Position numbers and translations under genes: made by a program
Assembly: GCF_014490785.1 (NCBI RefSeq)
Contig: NZ_CP051488.1
Coordinates: 1,984,001 to 2,048,000, forward strand
Reading direction: 5' to 3'
Length of the DNA stretch: 64,000 nt
DNA from: Kosakonia sp. SMBL-WEM22
GTDB taxonomy: Bacteria > Pseudomonadota > Gammaproteobacteria > Enterobacterales > Enterobacteriaceae
Notes under the pieces: generated by a model
The model's input: only the letters and a program-made list of their open reading frames with translations
The model's database searches: none
What the model was told of the DNA's origin: nothing
Part shown: piece by piece, positions 8,215 to 17,356 of the stretch
Layout: each line of letters opens with the position of its first letter
How positions within the stretch are numbered: the stretch's first letter is position 1

Positions 8215-10401
8215 TCAGAAACGGTAATTAGCGCTTACCGAGAAGTTACGCGGCTCGCCGAACACATAGGAGCGGCTGTCGACATTAGTGTCATATTTCT
8301 TATCGAACAGGTTATCGATATTCGCCTGCACCGAGAGCTGTTTCGTGACCTGATAACGGGCAAACAGATCGACCAGCGCATAGCTGCCCTGTTCAGAGCG
8401 GAAATTGCCGTTGGCGGTGCTGACATTCGCCCAGGTGCTGTTCTGCCAGTTAACGCCGCCGCCGACGGTTAACGCCTGCAACATCGGCAAGCGATAGCTG
8501 GTGAAGGTTTTAATCGAGGTACGCGGCAGGTTCGGGTTCACCGCATTGCCATCTTTATCATCGGCAACATAGCGCGTGGCACCGAAAGTCATCTGCCAGT
8601 TGTCTGTCAGCGCGCCGTTAATTTCCAGCTCAACGCCTTTACTCACCGCGCCATCAACCGCTTCATACGCGCTTTCGCCGCTGGTGCCCGGCACTACGCC
8701 ACCCGTTGTTTGCCCAAGGTTATCCTGCTCGATACGGAACACGGCCAGCGACGCGGTCAGGCGGCTGTTCATCCAGTCAGATTTCACGCCCAGCTCGTAG
8801 TTTTTCCCGGTTACCGGCGAGAGATATTTCCCCTGCGCGTCGCGATACTCCTGCGGTTTAAAGATCGAGGTGTAGCTCGCATAAGTCGACCAGGTGTCAT
8901 TGATATCAAAGATCAGGCCCGCATAAGGCGAGAGGTTATTTTTCTCCAGATCCTGCGTCAGCGTCTCAAGCTTATATTTGGTATAACGCGCGCCCGCAAT
9001 CAGGTGCAGCGGATCGGCAAGTGAGATACGCGTCGCCAGGTAAGCTGACTGCTGACGGATAGTATCTTCCTGCGCCAGGCTCAACGGCGCCCACTGGGTT
9101 TCCGGGTAGTTGCCATTGAAATTGCTGTAGTTGCCAAGTGAGGTATCAAGGATATTCTCCCACGAGCTGAAGTAGCGGTTATTTTGCTTACTCAGATTAC
9201 CACCGACCATTAACTCATGCTGGCGGCCAAACAGCTCATACGATCCGTTGGCAAAGGTATCCAGCGCATCGACTTTGCGCATGCCGGTGTTATACCCGGT
9301 GCCGCCGACATAGGGGTAAGAGGCGCCATAAGGGCTGACCATCAGACCTGTGGTTTTATCGACCGTGCCGTCGACATAGAGCGCTTTGCTGTCGAGCTGC
9401 GTCTCGGTGTGGGTGCCGTTGACCGTCAGCAGCCAGTCGCTGCCGAGGCTCTGTTTCAGCGTCGCGAAAGTGCGTTTAGAGACTTTATTGTTGTAGGCCC
9501 AATCCGGCGCGGTGCTGTCGCTGCGGCTCGGGTGTGTTTTCGTGCCGTCGGTATACCAGCGCGGCAAGCCACCCCACGTTGGGCTATCAACGTCGGTCTC
9601 CTGGTAGTCATAACCCACGGAGAAGGCGGTTGACGCAGTCAGATCGACATCTAGCACGCCGTAGAAGAACTTCTTCTCCTGGCTGTAGCGATCAAGCCAG
9701 CTGTCATTATGCTGGTAACCGGCCACCGCACGGCCACGGATCCTGCCATCTTCCGTCAGCGGCGTGGAGATATCCGCCACGTAACGCTGCTTATTCCAGC
9801 TGCCATACTCTGCCGAGACATTTGAGGTAAATTCCCGGCTGTCGGCGTGCTTACGCACCATATTCACGGAGGCGGAAGGATTGCCCGCTCCGGTCATCAG
9901 CCCTGTTGCGCCGCGTACCACTTCAATACGCTCATATATAGCGGTATCGGAGAGCGCATCGCCCAGGTTCCAGCGGGTTTCAAAAATAGTCGGGATGCCA
10001 TCGACCATATAGTTATCGATCAGGAATCCGCGCGAGTAGTAGGTGCTACGATCGGAGTCTGCCGCGCTCTCAAACACACCGGTGGTGTTTTTCAGCACGT
10101 CGCCCAGCGTCTCCAGCTGCTGATCCTTCATCCGCTGTTGAGTGGTAATGCTGATGGATTGAGGAATATCGCGCTGCACCAGCGTCATTTTGGTGCCCGC
10201 CGCAGTCGTCTGCGTGTTGTAATCCTGTTCGGTCAGGGCACGAGTATCGGCAGCGCTGGTGCCTTCGACCACCACCGTCTCTTCGCTGCCGGCAGCAAAA
10301 CCGGTGGCTGGGGTGAGCGCAAAAGCAATGGCAACAGCCAGCAGGGAAGGGGCGACCGTACAGGCGCGAGCGCCGTAGCGGTCATTCTGCGGGAAAGACA
10401 T
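8215..10401 (-). CDS. fhuE: TonB-dependent ferric coprogen/rhodotorulate receptor FhuE
   Basis: Outer-membrane siderophore receptor for ferric coprogen, rhodotorulic acid and ferrioxamine in E. coli. It has 728 residues (E. coli 729). A signal peptide occupies about residues 1-35, with a hydrophobic core and a FAAGS-like cleavage region. A TonB-box-like ETVVVEG follows, then a plug domain (residues 60-200) and a beta barrel ending in the typical C-terminal aromatic residue (SVSANYRF). A Fur-box-like sequence lies upstream at 10536-10554, implying iron repression. Confidence 0.96.
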   Translation of the reverse strand: MSFPQNDRYGARACTVAPSLLAVAIAFALTPATGFAAGSEETVVVEGTSAADTRALTEQDYNTQTTAAGTKMTLVQRDIPQSISITTQQRMKDQQLETLGDVLKNTTGVFESAADSDRSTYYSRGFLIDNYMVDGIPTIFETRWNLGDALSDTAIYERIEVVRGATGLMTGAGNPSASVNMVRKHADSREFTSNVSAEYGSWNKQRYVADISTPLTEDGRIRGRAVAGYQHNDSWLDRYSQEKKFFYGVLDVDLTASTAFSVGYDYQETDVDSPTWGGLPRWYTDGTKTHPSRSDSTAPDWAYNNKVSKRTFATLKQSLGSDWLLTVNGTHTETQLDSKALYVDGTVDKTTGLMVSPYGASYPYVGGTGYNTGMRKVDALDTFANGSYELFGRQHELMVGGNLSKQNNRYFSSWENILDTSLGNYSNFNGNYPETQWAPLSLAQEDTIRQQSAYLATRISLADPLHLIAGARYTKYKLETLTQDLEKNNLSPYAGLIFDINDTWSTYASYTSIFKPQEYRDAQGKYLSPVTGKNYELGVKSDWMNSRLTASLAVFRIEQDNLGQTTGGVVPGTSGESAYEAVDGAVSKGVELEINGALTDNWQMTFGATRYVADDKDGNAVNPNLPRTSIKTFTSYRLPMLQALTVGGGVNWQNSTWANVSTANGNFRSEQGSYALVDLFARYQVTKQLSVQANIDNLFDKKYDTNVDSRSYVFGEPRNFSVSANYRF

Positions 10402-10535
10402 GATGAACCCTTAATGGTGTGTGAGCAAAATCCGCCGCCAATACGTTGTCGGCCGCGGGAAGAGAGTGCGTCAGCGCGAAGTGCGCATGGAAATGCAAAT
10501 GCGAAATATACGCATTCACTTCACTGGTGTAAACA

Positions 10536-10554
10536 GATGTAATTATCAATTATG
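10536..10554 (-). promoter_or_regulatory. Fur box upstream of fhuE
   Basis: On the minus strand ATAATTGATAATTACATCT resembles the Fur consensus of GATAAT repeats. It lies about 135 bp upstream of the fhuE ATG in the divergent fhuE-hinT gap (10402-10730). The rest of that gap holds an AT-rich stretch around 10540-10570 and a CATAAT hexamer near 10595 that could be a hinT -10 box; nothing else stands out. Confidence 0.65.
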
Positions 10555-10730
10555 AAATGCGATTTCATCTGTGCCGGGCTGCGTCTATGCCTGTCATAAT
10601 CGGGCCAGGCGTAAAAGGGGAAAGAAAAACAGCGTTATAGTTGAAAGAACAAGAGAATCTCGATCATACTCTAGGGCACTTAATTGACGACGACGGCGGG
10701 TCTGGCCCGCATTCAGAAAAGGAAAACGTC

Positions 10731-11090
10731 ATGGCCGAAGAGACCATTTTCAGCAAAATCATTCGCCGCGAAATTCCCGCGCATATCGTTTATCAGGATG
10801 AACTGGTTACCGCCTTTCGCGATATCTCTCCGCAAGCGCCGACACATGTGCTGATCGTGCCGAACCTGCTTATCCCCACCGTCAATGATGTCACTCAGGC
10901 CCATGAGCAGGCGCTGGGGCGCATGATGACCGTTGCCGCGAAAATCGCCCGTGATGAAGGGATCGCCGAAGATGGCTATCGCCTGATCATGAACTGTAAT
11001 CGTCACGGCGGTCAGGAGGTTTACCACATTCATATGCACCTGCTGGGCGGGCGCGTGCTGGGGCCGATGCTGGCTCATAAAGGTCTCTAA
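10731..11090 (+). CDS. hinT: Purine nucleoside phosphoramidase HinT
   Basis: HIT-family hydrolase that removes AMP or GMP from phosphoramidates and lysyl-adenylates. It has 119 residues, equal to E. coli. The histidine triad is clear in VYHIHMHLLGG near residue 101. The frame is open 30 codons upstream, but the ATG at 10731, after AAAAGGAAAACGTC, gives the MAEETIFSKII start of the family. It leads the hinT-ycfL-lpoB-thiK-nagZ-ycfP run, with only 1 nt between hinT and ycfL. Confidence 0.97.
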   Translation: MAEETIFSKIIRREIPAHIVYQDELVTAFRDISPQAPTHVLIVPNLLIPTVNDVTQAHEQALGRMMTVAAKIARDEGIAEDGYRLIMNCNRHGGQEVYHIHMHLLGGRVLGPMLAHKGL

Positions 11091-11091
11091 G

Positions 11092-11466
11092 ATGAGCGTC
11101 GCGCGCGTTGCGTTACTGCTGACGGCGTTAGCGCTTGTTGGCTGCGGCTCCCGGCCCGCGATCCCGGTCGCCAGCGATCAAACGCTGGTGATGGAGTCCT
11201 CCATCCTTGCCGCAGGCATCATTGCGCAGCCGCCAACCATGAGCCGGGAGGCGCTTCAGCCTTCCGCCTCTTCAAAGCTCTATAACGAACGCCAGCAGCC
11301 CGTGACGCTGCACTATCGCTTTTACTGGTATGACGCCAGAGGTCTGGAGATGCATCCGCTGGAAGCGCCGCGTAGCGTAACGGTTCCCGGTAATGCCACC
11401 ATGACTCTCTACGGCAGCGCTAACTATCTCGGCGCGCACAGCGTCAGACTCTATCTCTATCTCTAA
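11092..11466 (+). CDS. ycfL: Putative lipoprotein YcfL
   Basis: Small envelope protein of 124 residues. The N-terminus carries a lipobox (LALVGCGS, lipidated cysteine around residue 18), so it is probably anchored in the outer membrane. The remainder is a YcfL-like beta-rich domain (LHYRFYWYDARGLEM). Its function is not established. It sits directly between hinT and lpoB, and the operon context with lpoB suggests a cell-envelope role. Confidence 0.93.
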   Translation: MSVARVALLLTALALVGCGSRPAIPVASDQTLVMESSILAAGIIAQPPTMSREALQPSASSKLYNERQQPVTLHYRFYWYDARGLEMHPLEAPRSVTVPGNATMTLYGSANYLGAHSVRLYLYL

Positions 11467-11476
11467 GAGGTGACAC

Positions 11477-12130
11477 TTGATTAAGACCATTGGACGCTAC
11501 GCGTTACTGACGACACTTGCCATGCTGCTTGCTGGCTGTATTACCGACCAGCAACCGGCTCCGGTTGAGCAGGCAGGCGGTGGTGCGACGCAACCGGCGC
11601 AACCGCAGCAACCACAGCAGCCGATTCCGGGTGTACCTTCCGTGCCAACGTTGCCGCAGCAGCCTGGCCCGATTGAGCATCAGGATCAGAACGGTCAGCC
11701 AACGCCGCGCGAGCGTCATTACGACTGGAACGGTGCGGTACAGCCGATGGTGGGCAAAATGTTGCAGGCCAGCGGCGCCAATGCTGGCAGCGTTCTGCTG
11801 GTGGACAGCGTAAACAACCGCACTAACGGCTCGATTAATACCGGCGAAGCGACGGAGGTGGTGCGCAACGCGCTGGCAAACAACGGCAAATTTACCCTGA
11901 TTACCGCACAGCAGCTGGCGGTCGCCAAGCAGCAACTGGGCCTGTCACCGCAGGACAGCCTCGGTACGCGCAGCAAAGCGATCGGTATTGCGCGTAACGT
12001 CGGCGCGCAATACGTGCTCTACTCCAGCGCAACCGGCAATGCCAGTGCGCCCTCGCTGCAAATGCAGTTAATGCTGGTGCAGACCGGCGAGATTATCTGG
12101 TCAGGTAAAGGTGCCGTTCAGCAGCAGTAA
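11477..12130 (+). CDS. lpoB: Outer-membrane lipoprotein LpoB, activator of PBP1b
   Basis: Lipoprotein that reaches through the murein to stimulate the bifunctional synthase PBP1b. It has 217 residues. The lipobox LLAGCIT (Cys around residue 20) is followed by a long proline/glutamine-rich linker (about 25-72), predicted to be disordered, and then a folded domain (YDWNGAVQPM to GKGAVQQQ). The start is TTG, preceded by AGAGGTGAC; an in-frame ATG is absent near this site. The 3' end overlaps thiK by 20 nt. Confidence 0.96.
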   Translation: MIKTIGRYALLTTLAMLLAGCITDQQPAPVEQAGGGATQPAQPQQPQQPIPGVPSVPTLPQQPGPIEHQDQNGQPTPRERHYDWNGAVQPMVGKMLQASGANAGSVLLVDSVNNRTNGSINTGEATEVVRNALANNGKFTLITAQQLAVAKQQLGLSPQDSLGTRSKAIGIARNVGAQYVLYSSATGNASAPSLQMQLMLVQTGEIIWSGKGAVQQQ

Positions 12131-12926
12131 TCTGACGCGTGACGCCATCCTGTCACGCTACTTTCCGCACTACGCTCCCGTCGCCAGCCAGCATGTTGGG
12201 CTGAGCGGCGGGAGCTGTCTGATTAGCGACGGGCGGCAGATGCTGGTACTCCGCCAGCAGCACGATGCTGCCTCATCGCCCTTTCTGCGCCAGTACCGTC
12301 TGTTGCGCCATCTTCCAGCCACGGTTGCACCACAGCCCCTTTTTTTCGCGGCGGGCTGGATGGCAATCGACTATATTCCCGGCACGATGGATACCGCGCT
12401 GCCGCAGGCCGACGCGCTGGCGAGATTGCTGTATGATCTGCACCGGCAAAAGCGCTTCGGCTGGCGCATTACGCTGTTGCCCCTGCTTGAGCGCGACTGG
12501 CAGAGCAGCGCACCCGCCCGGCGCACGCCCTTCTGGCTGCGGCAGCTAAAAAGGCTGCGGCGTCAAAGAGAGCCACTGCCGCTGCGCCTTGCGCCGCTGC
12601 ATATGGATGTCCATGCCGGCAATATCGTGCACAGTGAGAAGGGGCTGCGGCTTATCGACTGGGAGTATGCGGGCGACGGCGATGTGGCACTGGAGCTGGC
12701 CGGTATCTGGTGCGAAAACCAGGCGCAGCGCGCTGAAATTACCGCGCACTATGCACAGCAGGCAGGTATCGACCAGGCTCTGCTCTGGCGGCAGGTTAAG
12801 CGCTGGCGGCCGTGGGTATTAATGCTGATGGTTGGCTGGTATGAGCGCCGCTGGCAGCAGACCGGCGATCAACAATTTATTATGCTGGCGAATGAAACAT
12901 GGCGTCAGCTTCAGTCTGAAGGATAA
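12111..12926 (+). CDS. thiK: Thiamine kinase ThiK
   Basis: Phosphorylates salvaged thiamine to thiamine phosphate. It has 271 residues (E. coli 274). The aminoglycoside-phosphotransferase-like fold is shown by the catalytic loop LHMDVHAGNIVH and the metal-binding LIDWEYAGDGD. The start is GTG inside the end of lpoB (20-nt overlap), giving MPFSSSN, close to the E. coli start. It lies between lpoB and nagZ. Confidence 0.94.
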   Translation: MPFSSSNLTRDAILSRYFPHYAPVASQHVGLSGGSCLISDGRQMLVLRQQHDAASSPFLRQYRLLRHLPATVAPQPLFFAAGWMAIDYIPGTMDTALPQADALARLLYDLHRQKRFGWRITLLPLLERDWQSSAPARRTPFWLRQLKRLRRQREPLPLRLAPLHMDVHAGNIVHSEKGLRLIDWEYAGDGDVALELAGIWCENQAQRAEITAHYAQQAGIDQALLWRQVKRWRPWVLMLMVGWYERRWQQTGDQQFIMLANETWRQLQSEG

Positions 12927-12937
12927 GAGAGGTGAGT

Positions 12938-13963
12938 GTGGGTCCAGTGATGTTGGATGTGGAAGGGTACGAACTGGATGCGGAGGAGCGCGAGATCCTG
13001 GCGCATCCGCTGGTGGGCGGCGTGATCCTCTTTACCCGGAATTACCACGATCCCGAACAGCTGCGCGAGCTGGTGCGCCAAATCCGCGCCGCTTCCCGTC
13101 ACCGGCTGGTGGTGGCGGTCGATCAGGAGGGCGGGCGCGTGCAGCGTTTTCGCGACGGTTTCACCCGCCTGCCGGCAGCGCAATCTTTCGCTGCGCTGCT
13201 GGGTATGGAGGAGGGCGCTCGGCTGGCGCAGGAGGCGGGCTGGCTGATGGCGAGCGAAATGATCGCCATGGATATTGATATCAGCTTCGCACCAGTCCTC
13301 GATGTCGGACATATCAGCGCGGCGATCGGTGAGCGCTCATACCATGAAGATGTGCAAAAAGCGTTAACGCTGGCCACCCGCGTGATTGACGGCATGCACA
13401 GCGCAGGTATGAAAAGCACCGGGAAACACTTTCCAGGCCACGGCGCGGTGACAGCAGATTCGCATAAAGAGACGCCGTTCGACCCGCGCCCGCTGGAGGA
13501 GATCCGTGCGAAGGATATGTCCATTTTTAAGACGCTGATTGAGCAGAACAAGCTGGATGCGATTATGCCTGCGCATGTGATCTATACCGATGCCGATCCG
13601 CGCCCGGCCAGCGGTTCACCCTGGTGGCTGAAAACCGTGCTGCGCGGTGAGCTGGGTTACGACGGCGTGATTTTCTCCGACGATCTCTCGATGGAAGGCG
13701 CGGCGATTATGGGCAGCTACGCTGAACGCGGGCAGGCGTCGCTGGATGCCGGTTGCGATATGATCCTCGTCTGCAATAATCGTAAAGGTGCCGTTGAGGT
13801 ACTGGATAACCTGTCACCGATCAAGGCAGAGCGTGTTACACGTTTGTATCATAAAGGTTCTTTTTCTCGTCAGGAGTTGATGAGTTCGGCGCGCTGGAAA
13901 GTGGCTCACAATGAGCTGGAACAGCTGCACGAACGCTGGCAGGCGCATAAAGCTGCGCATTAA
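12938..13963 (+). CDS. nagZ: Beta-N-acetylglucosaminidase NagZ
   Basis: Glycoside hydrolase family 3 enzyme that removes GlcNAc from anhydromuropeptides in the cytoplasm during murein recycling. It has 341 residues, equal to E. coli, if translation starts at the GTG at 12938 (GPVMLDVEG follows); a GTG at 12932 is in frame but overlaps the Shine-Dalgarno AGAGAGGTG. GKHFPGHGAVTADSH holds the catalytic His of the His-Asp dyad, and FSDDLSMEGA holds the nucleophile Asp. Its products feed AmpR signalling and NagK, the latter encoded at 28.5 kb. Confidence 0.96.
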   Translation: MGPVMLDVEGYELDAEEREILAHPLVGGVILFTRNYHDPEQLRELVRQIRAASRHRLVVAVDQEGGRVQRFRDGFTRLPAAQSFAALLGMEEGARLAQEAGWLMASEMIAMDIDISFAPVLDVGHISAAIGERSYHEDVQKALTLATRVIDGMHSAGMKSTGKHFPGHGAVTADSHKETPFDPRPLEEIRAKDMSIFKTLIEQNKLDAIMPAHVIYTDADPRPASGSPWWLKTVLRGELGYDGVIFSDDLSMEGAAIMGSYAERGQASLDAGCDMILVCNNRKGAVEVLDNLSPIKAERVTRLYHKGSFSRQELMSSARWKVAHNELEQLHERWQAHKAAH

Positions 13964-13998
13964 CCCTGCGGACAAACCGTCGAAGTGGTGAGGATACC

Positions 13999-14541
13999 AT
14001 GATTATCTATTTACACGGTTTTGACTCGAACAGCCCCGGTAACCACGAAAAGGTGCTGCAACTGCAGTTTATCGACCCCGATGTCCGGCTGATTAGCTAC
14101 AGCACCCGGCATCCGAAACATGATATGCAGCATCTGCTCAAAGAGGTGGATAAGATGCTGCAGCTTAACGTCGATGAGCGCCCGCTGATCTGCGGCGTCG
14201 GTCTGGGCGGTTACTGGGCGGAGCGCATCGGTTTTCTCTGCGATATCCGCCAGGTGATCTTCAACCCCAATCTCTTCCCTTATGAAAATATGGAAGGGAA
14301 GATTGACCGGCCGGAAGAGTACCGGGATATCGCCACCAAGTGCGTCGCCAGTTTTCGTGAAAAGAACCGCGATCGCTGCCTGGTCATTCTCTCACGTCGG
14401 GATGAAGCGCTGGATAGCCAGCGCACTTCAAATGAGCTGCACCACTATTACGAGATTGTCTGGGACGAAGCGCAGTCCCATAAATTCAAAAACATCTCAC
14501 CCCATCTGCAGCGTATCAAAGCGTTTAAAACCCTCGGTTAA
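13999..14541 (+). CDS. ycfP: YcfP, alpha/beta-fold protein of the YqiA/YcfP family
   Basis: Protein of 180 residues, the E. coli length, beginning IIYLHGFDSNSPG, which is the oxyanion-hole region of alpha/beta hydrolases. The usual nucleophile elbow appears as GVGLGG, lacking the serine, so esterase activity is doubtful. The biochemical role is unknown. It closes the hinT-to-ycfP run, about 35 nt after nagZ. Confidence 0.92.
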   Translation: MIIYLHGFDSNSPGNHEKVLQLQFIDPDVRLISYSTRHPKHDMQHLLKEVDKMLQLNVDERPLICGVGLGGYWAERIGFLCDIRQVIFNPNLFPYENMEGKIDRPEEYRDIATKCVASFREKNRDRCLVILSRRDEALDSQRTSNELHHYYEIVWDEAQSHKFKNISPHLQRIKAFKTLG

Positions 14542-14651
14542 TCCCTCTCTTAGCGGCAGGTGTCCCCCTGCCGCAGCTTCCCTTTTTCCGCTCATTAGCG
14601 CGTAACTTGCGCTGCTACGGCTACACTTGCTCATCTTTGCGGCAGCAAAAC

Positions 14652-14665
14652 TTGATGTATATCAA
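14652..14665. promoter_or_regulatory. FNR site upstream of ndh
   Basis: TTGAT-GTAT-ATCAA is a perfect FNR palindrome, 135 bp before the ndh start. In E. coli, FNR represses ndh when oxygen is absent, so this fits conserved anaerobic repression. Confidence 0.85.
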
Positions 14666-14799
14666 TTTTGGTATGACCATTGAACCGTTCGTGATATTCT
14701 CGTGGTCAATGCCTGGTTGCCAGCTCGTAAACCATTGTTAATTAAGGGCTATTTTTATAACTTTTAGTTAACAATTGGTTAATATTTTAGGGGGTCACT

Positions 14800-16104
14800 T
14801 TGACTACACCATTGAAAAAAATCGTGATTGTAGGCGGTGGTGCTGGCGGGCTTGAGCTGGCAACGCAGTTGGGCAAGAAGCTGGGGCGCGGTAAAAAAGC
14901 GAAAATCACCCTCGTGGATCGCAATCACAGCCATTTATGGAAGCCCCTGCTGCATGAAGTGGCGACCGGCTCCCTCGATGAGGGCGTTGATGCCCTGAGC
15001 TACCTTGCGCACGCGCGTAATCACCATTTCCAGTTCCAGCTCGGTTCCGTTATCGACATTAACCGCGAAAGCAAAACGCTGACGCTGGCTGAGCTGCGTG
15101 ACGAGAAGGGCGATCTGCTGGTACCGGAGCGCAAGCTGGCGTATGACACGCTAGTGATGGCGCTAGGCAGCACCTCCAACGACTTCAACACTCCGGGCGT
15201 GAAAGAGCACTGCATCTTCCTCGACAATCCGCACCAGGCGCGTCGTTTCCATCAAGAGATGCTCAATCTGTTCCTCAAATACTCCGCTAATCTTGGCGCA
15301 AACGGCAAAGTGAATATCGCGATTGTCGGCGGCGGGGCAACGGGCGTTGAGCTCTCAGCCGAACTGCATAACGCGGTCAAACAGCTGCACAGCTACGGCT
15401 ATAAAGGGCTGACCAACGAGGCGCTGAACGTGACGCTGGTGGAAGCGGGCGAGCGCATTCTGCCTGCGCTGCCGCCGCGTATTTCGGGTGCGGCCCATAA
15501 CGAGCTGACCAAAATGGGCGTGCGTGTTCTCACACAGACGATGGTTACCAGCGCCGACGACGGCGGTCTGCATACCAAAGAGGGTGAGTATATTCAGGCC
15601 GATCTGATGGTGTGGGCCGCAGGCATCAAAGCGCCAGACTTTATGAAAGAGATTGGCGGCCTTGAGACCAACCGCATTAACCAGCTGGTGGTAGAGCAGA
15701 CGCTGCAAACCACGCGCGACCCGGATATCTACGCGATTGGCGACTGCGCCTCCTGTGCGCGCCCTGAAGGCGGTTTTGTACCGCCGCGCGCCCAGGCTGC
15801 GCATCAGATGGCGAGCCTTGCGCTGCACAACATCCTCGCGCAGATCAAAGGCAAGCCGCTGAAGGATTACGTCTATAAAGATCACGGATCGTTGGTATCA
15901 CTCTCCAACTTCTCCACGGTCGGTAGTCTGATGGGCAATCTGATGCGCGGCTCAATGATGGTCGAAGGGCGTATTGCGCGCTTCGTTTACATCTCCCTCT
16001 ACCGCATGCACCAGGTGGCGCTGCACGGTTACTTCAAAACCGGACTGATGATGGTGGTGGGCAGTATTAACCGCGTGATCCGCCCGCGCCTTAAGCTCCA
16101 CTGA
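14800..16104 (+). CDS. ndh: NADH:quinone oxidoreductase II Ndh
   Basis: Non-proton-pumping type II NADH dehydrogenase, a peripheral inner-membrane flavoprotein. It has 434 residues, equal to E. coli. The FAD Rossmann motif IVGGGAGGLELA is at residues 10-21, the NADH motif IAIVGGGATGVELSAEL is near 173-190, and the second FAD motif IYAIGDCASC is near 310. It starts with TTG, as in E. coli, after TTTTAGGGGGTCACT. The FNR palindrome upstream fits an aerobic-type dehydrogenase. Monocistronic. Confidence 0.98.
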   Translation: MTTPLKKIVIVGGGAGGLELATQLGKKLGRGKKAKITLVDRNHSHLWKPLLHEVATGSLDEGVDALSYLAHARNHHFQFQLGSVIDINRESKTLTLAELRDEKGDLLVPERKLAYDTLVMALGSTSNDFNTPGVKEHCIFLDNPHQARRFHQEMLNLFLKYSANLGANGKVNIAIVGGGATGVELSAELHNAVKQLHSYGYKGLTNEALNVTLVEAGERILPALPPRISGAAHNELTKMGVRVLTQTMVTSADDGGLHTKEGEYIQADLMVWAAGIKAPDFMKEIGGLETNRINQLVVEQTLQTTRDPDIYAIGDCASCARPEGGFVPPRAQAAHQMASLALHNILAQIKGKPLKDYVYKDHGSLVSLSNFSTVGSLMGNLMRGSMMVEGRIARFVYISLYRMHQVALHGYFKTGLMMVVGSINRVIRPRLKLH

Positions 16105-16295
16105 TCCTTCTGCTGCTCTCCGCCTTTTGGCGCGGGAGCAGCATATCCCTCTGCCTGATGTGCCTTTAGCGCTCGGACAACTCTGAATAACTTCGCTTTC
16201 ACCATCCGAACCCCTATTTTTGCGCGATTTCTGATTGGCTGACCTCTTGCACCATTGCAAAATTATTACCAATAGCCAACCAGGGAGAGAATCCT

Positions 16296-16835
16296 GTGAA
16301 TAAATCAATGTTAGCGGGTATCGGTATTGGCGTGGCCGCTGCACTGGGCGTTGCCGCAGTCGCCAGCCTCAATGTGTTCGATCGTGGGCCGCAATATGCG
16401 CAGGTGGTTTCGGCAACGCCGATCAAAGAGACGGTGAAGACACCGCGTCAGGCGTGTCGGAATGTCACAGTAACGCATCGTCGTCCGGTGCAGGATGAGA
16501 ACCGTATTACCGGTTCCGTACTGGGCGCGGTAGCAGGCGGTGTGCTTGGCCATCAGTTTGGTGGCGGACGCGGGCGCGACGTGGCGACTGTCGTTGGCGC
16601 GCTAGGCGGCGGCTATGCCGGGAACCAGATTCAGGGTGGCATGCAGGAGAGGGATACCTACACAACCACCCAGCAACGTTGCAGCACCGTATATGACAAA
16701 TCGGAAAAAATGCTCGGTTATGACGTGACTTATAAAATTGGCGACCAGCAGGGGAAAATCCGTATGGATAAAGATCCTGGCACCCAGATCCCGCTGGATA
16801 ACAACGGTCAGCTGATCCTGAATAACAAAGCATAA
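16296..16835 (+). CDS. ycfJ: YcfJ, glycine-zipper 2TM envelope protein
   Basis: Protein of 179 residues, as in E. coli, with an N-terminal membrane or signal segment (residues 4-24, alanine/glycine-rich) and a glycine-zipper 2TM domain around residues 70-110 (VLGAVAGGVLGHQFGGG and ALGGGYAGNQI). The C-terminal part carries paired cysteines (two in all). The role is unknown, but it has been linked to biofilm and stress in E. coli. It is monocistronic, followed by strong terminators. Confidence 0.93.
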   Translation: MNKSMLAGIGIGVAAALGVAAVASLNVFDRGPQYAQVVSATPIKETVKTPRQACRNVTVTHRRPVQDENRITGSVLGAVAGGVLGHQFGGGRGRDVATVVGALGGGYAGNQIQGGMQERDTYTTTQQRCSTVYDKSEKMLGYDVTYKIGDQQGKIRMDKDPGTQIPLDNNGQLILNNKA

Positions 16836-16856
16836 AAAAGCAGTACTCTGCATATT

Positions 16857-16891
16857 GGCTCCTCATCGCTCAGGCTGAGGAGCCTTTTTTT
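16857..16891 (+). terminator. Rho-independent terminator after ycfJ
   Basis: The stem GGCTCCTCA / TGAGGAGCC is followed by seven T, 22 nt after the ycfJ stop. Confidence 0.88.
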
Positions 16892-16896
16892 GCCAT

Positions 16897-16926
16897 AAAA
16901 AAGCCTCACATGACGCGAGGCTTTTT
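16897..16926. terminator. Bidirectional terminator between ycfJ and the small minus-strand gene
   Basis: AAAAAGCCTC / GAGGCTTTTT with a 10-nt loop. On the minus strand it ends 6 nt after the stop codon of the 51-codon gene at 16932-17087, which supports that gene being a real transcription unit. Confidence 0.8.
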
Positions 16927-16931
16927 CGTCG

Positions 16932-17087
16932 TTAGATAAAGTCTTGTTGGCGAACAACCAGCAATCCGGTAATGAGGACAGAGACAAATGCAAACAGTAC
17001 GGAGCCACCCAGCAAGACCCACAGACTAAATAACAATGTAATTACTATTAACACTTTGATGAATGGTAATAGCAAAATCATTTCCAT
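16932..17087 (-). CDS. Small two-helix hydrophobic membrane protein (51 aa)
   Basis: I do not recognise this gene by name. It encodes 51 residues, starting MEMILLLPFIKVL and ending VVRQQDFI. Two hydrophobic segments (about 3-24 and 27-45) are joined by a GGS turn. The only charges are Glu2, Lys11, Arg46 and Asp49. An AAGGA Shine-Dalgarno lies 7 nt before the second ATG (17081), so translation may start there (49 residues). The stop abuts a bidirectional terminator. There is no overlap with any other gene. It could be a stress-related small membrane protein. Confidence 0.7.
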   Translation of the reverse strand: MEMILLLPFIKVLIVITLLFSLWVLLGGSVLFAFVSVLITGLLVVRQQDFI

Positions 17088-17356
17088 TTTCCTTCTGCAT
17101 GTGATTAGTCAGTAAAAGACCCTTTATCCTCATAAAAAAGCGATCGGTACAACGCGTAGAGTGAGAGTAAGGGAAACAGTGAAACTGTAATAACATACTT
17201 ATTGTTTTATATTGCCGCCGACAATGATTAGCGATGCAATAATCACAATTAAGCATAGCAAAGCCGGGAAATTGGCTGATAGTTTTTACCTATTGTTGAA
17301 TTGTGTAATCACTATCACAGAGACGAAATGAGACGGAAATCCGTCTCATTTTTTTA

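Noticed and set aside
8576..10542. Several long plus-strand ORFs opposite fhuE (up to 231 codons)
   Set aside because: They lie fully antisense to an intact receptor gene and show no domain features; high GC creates such frames.
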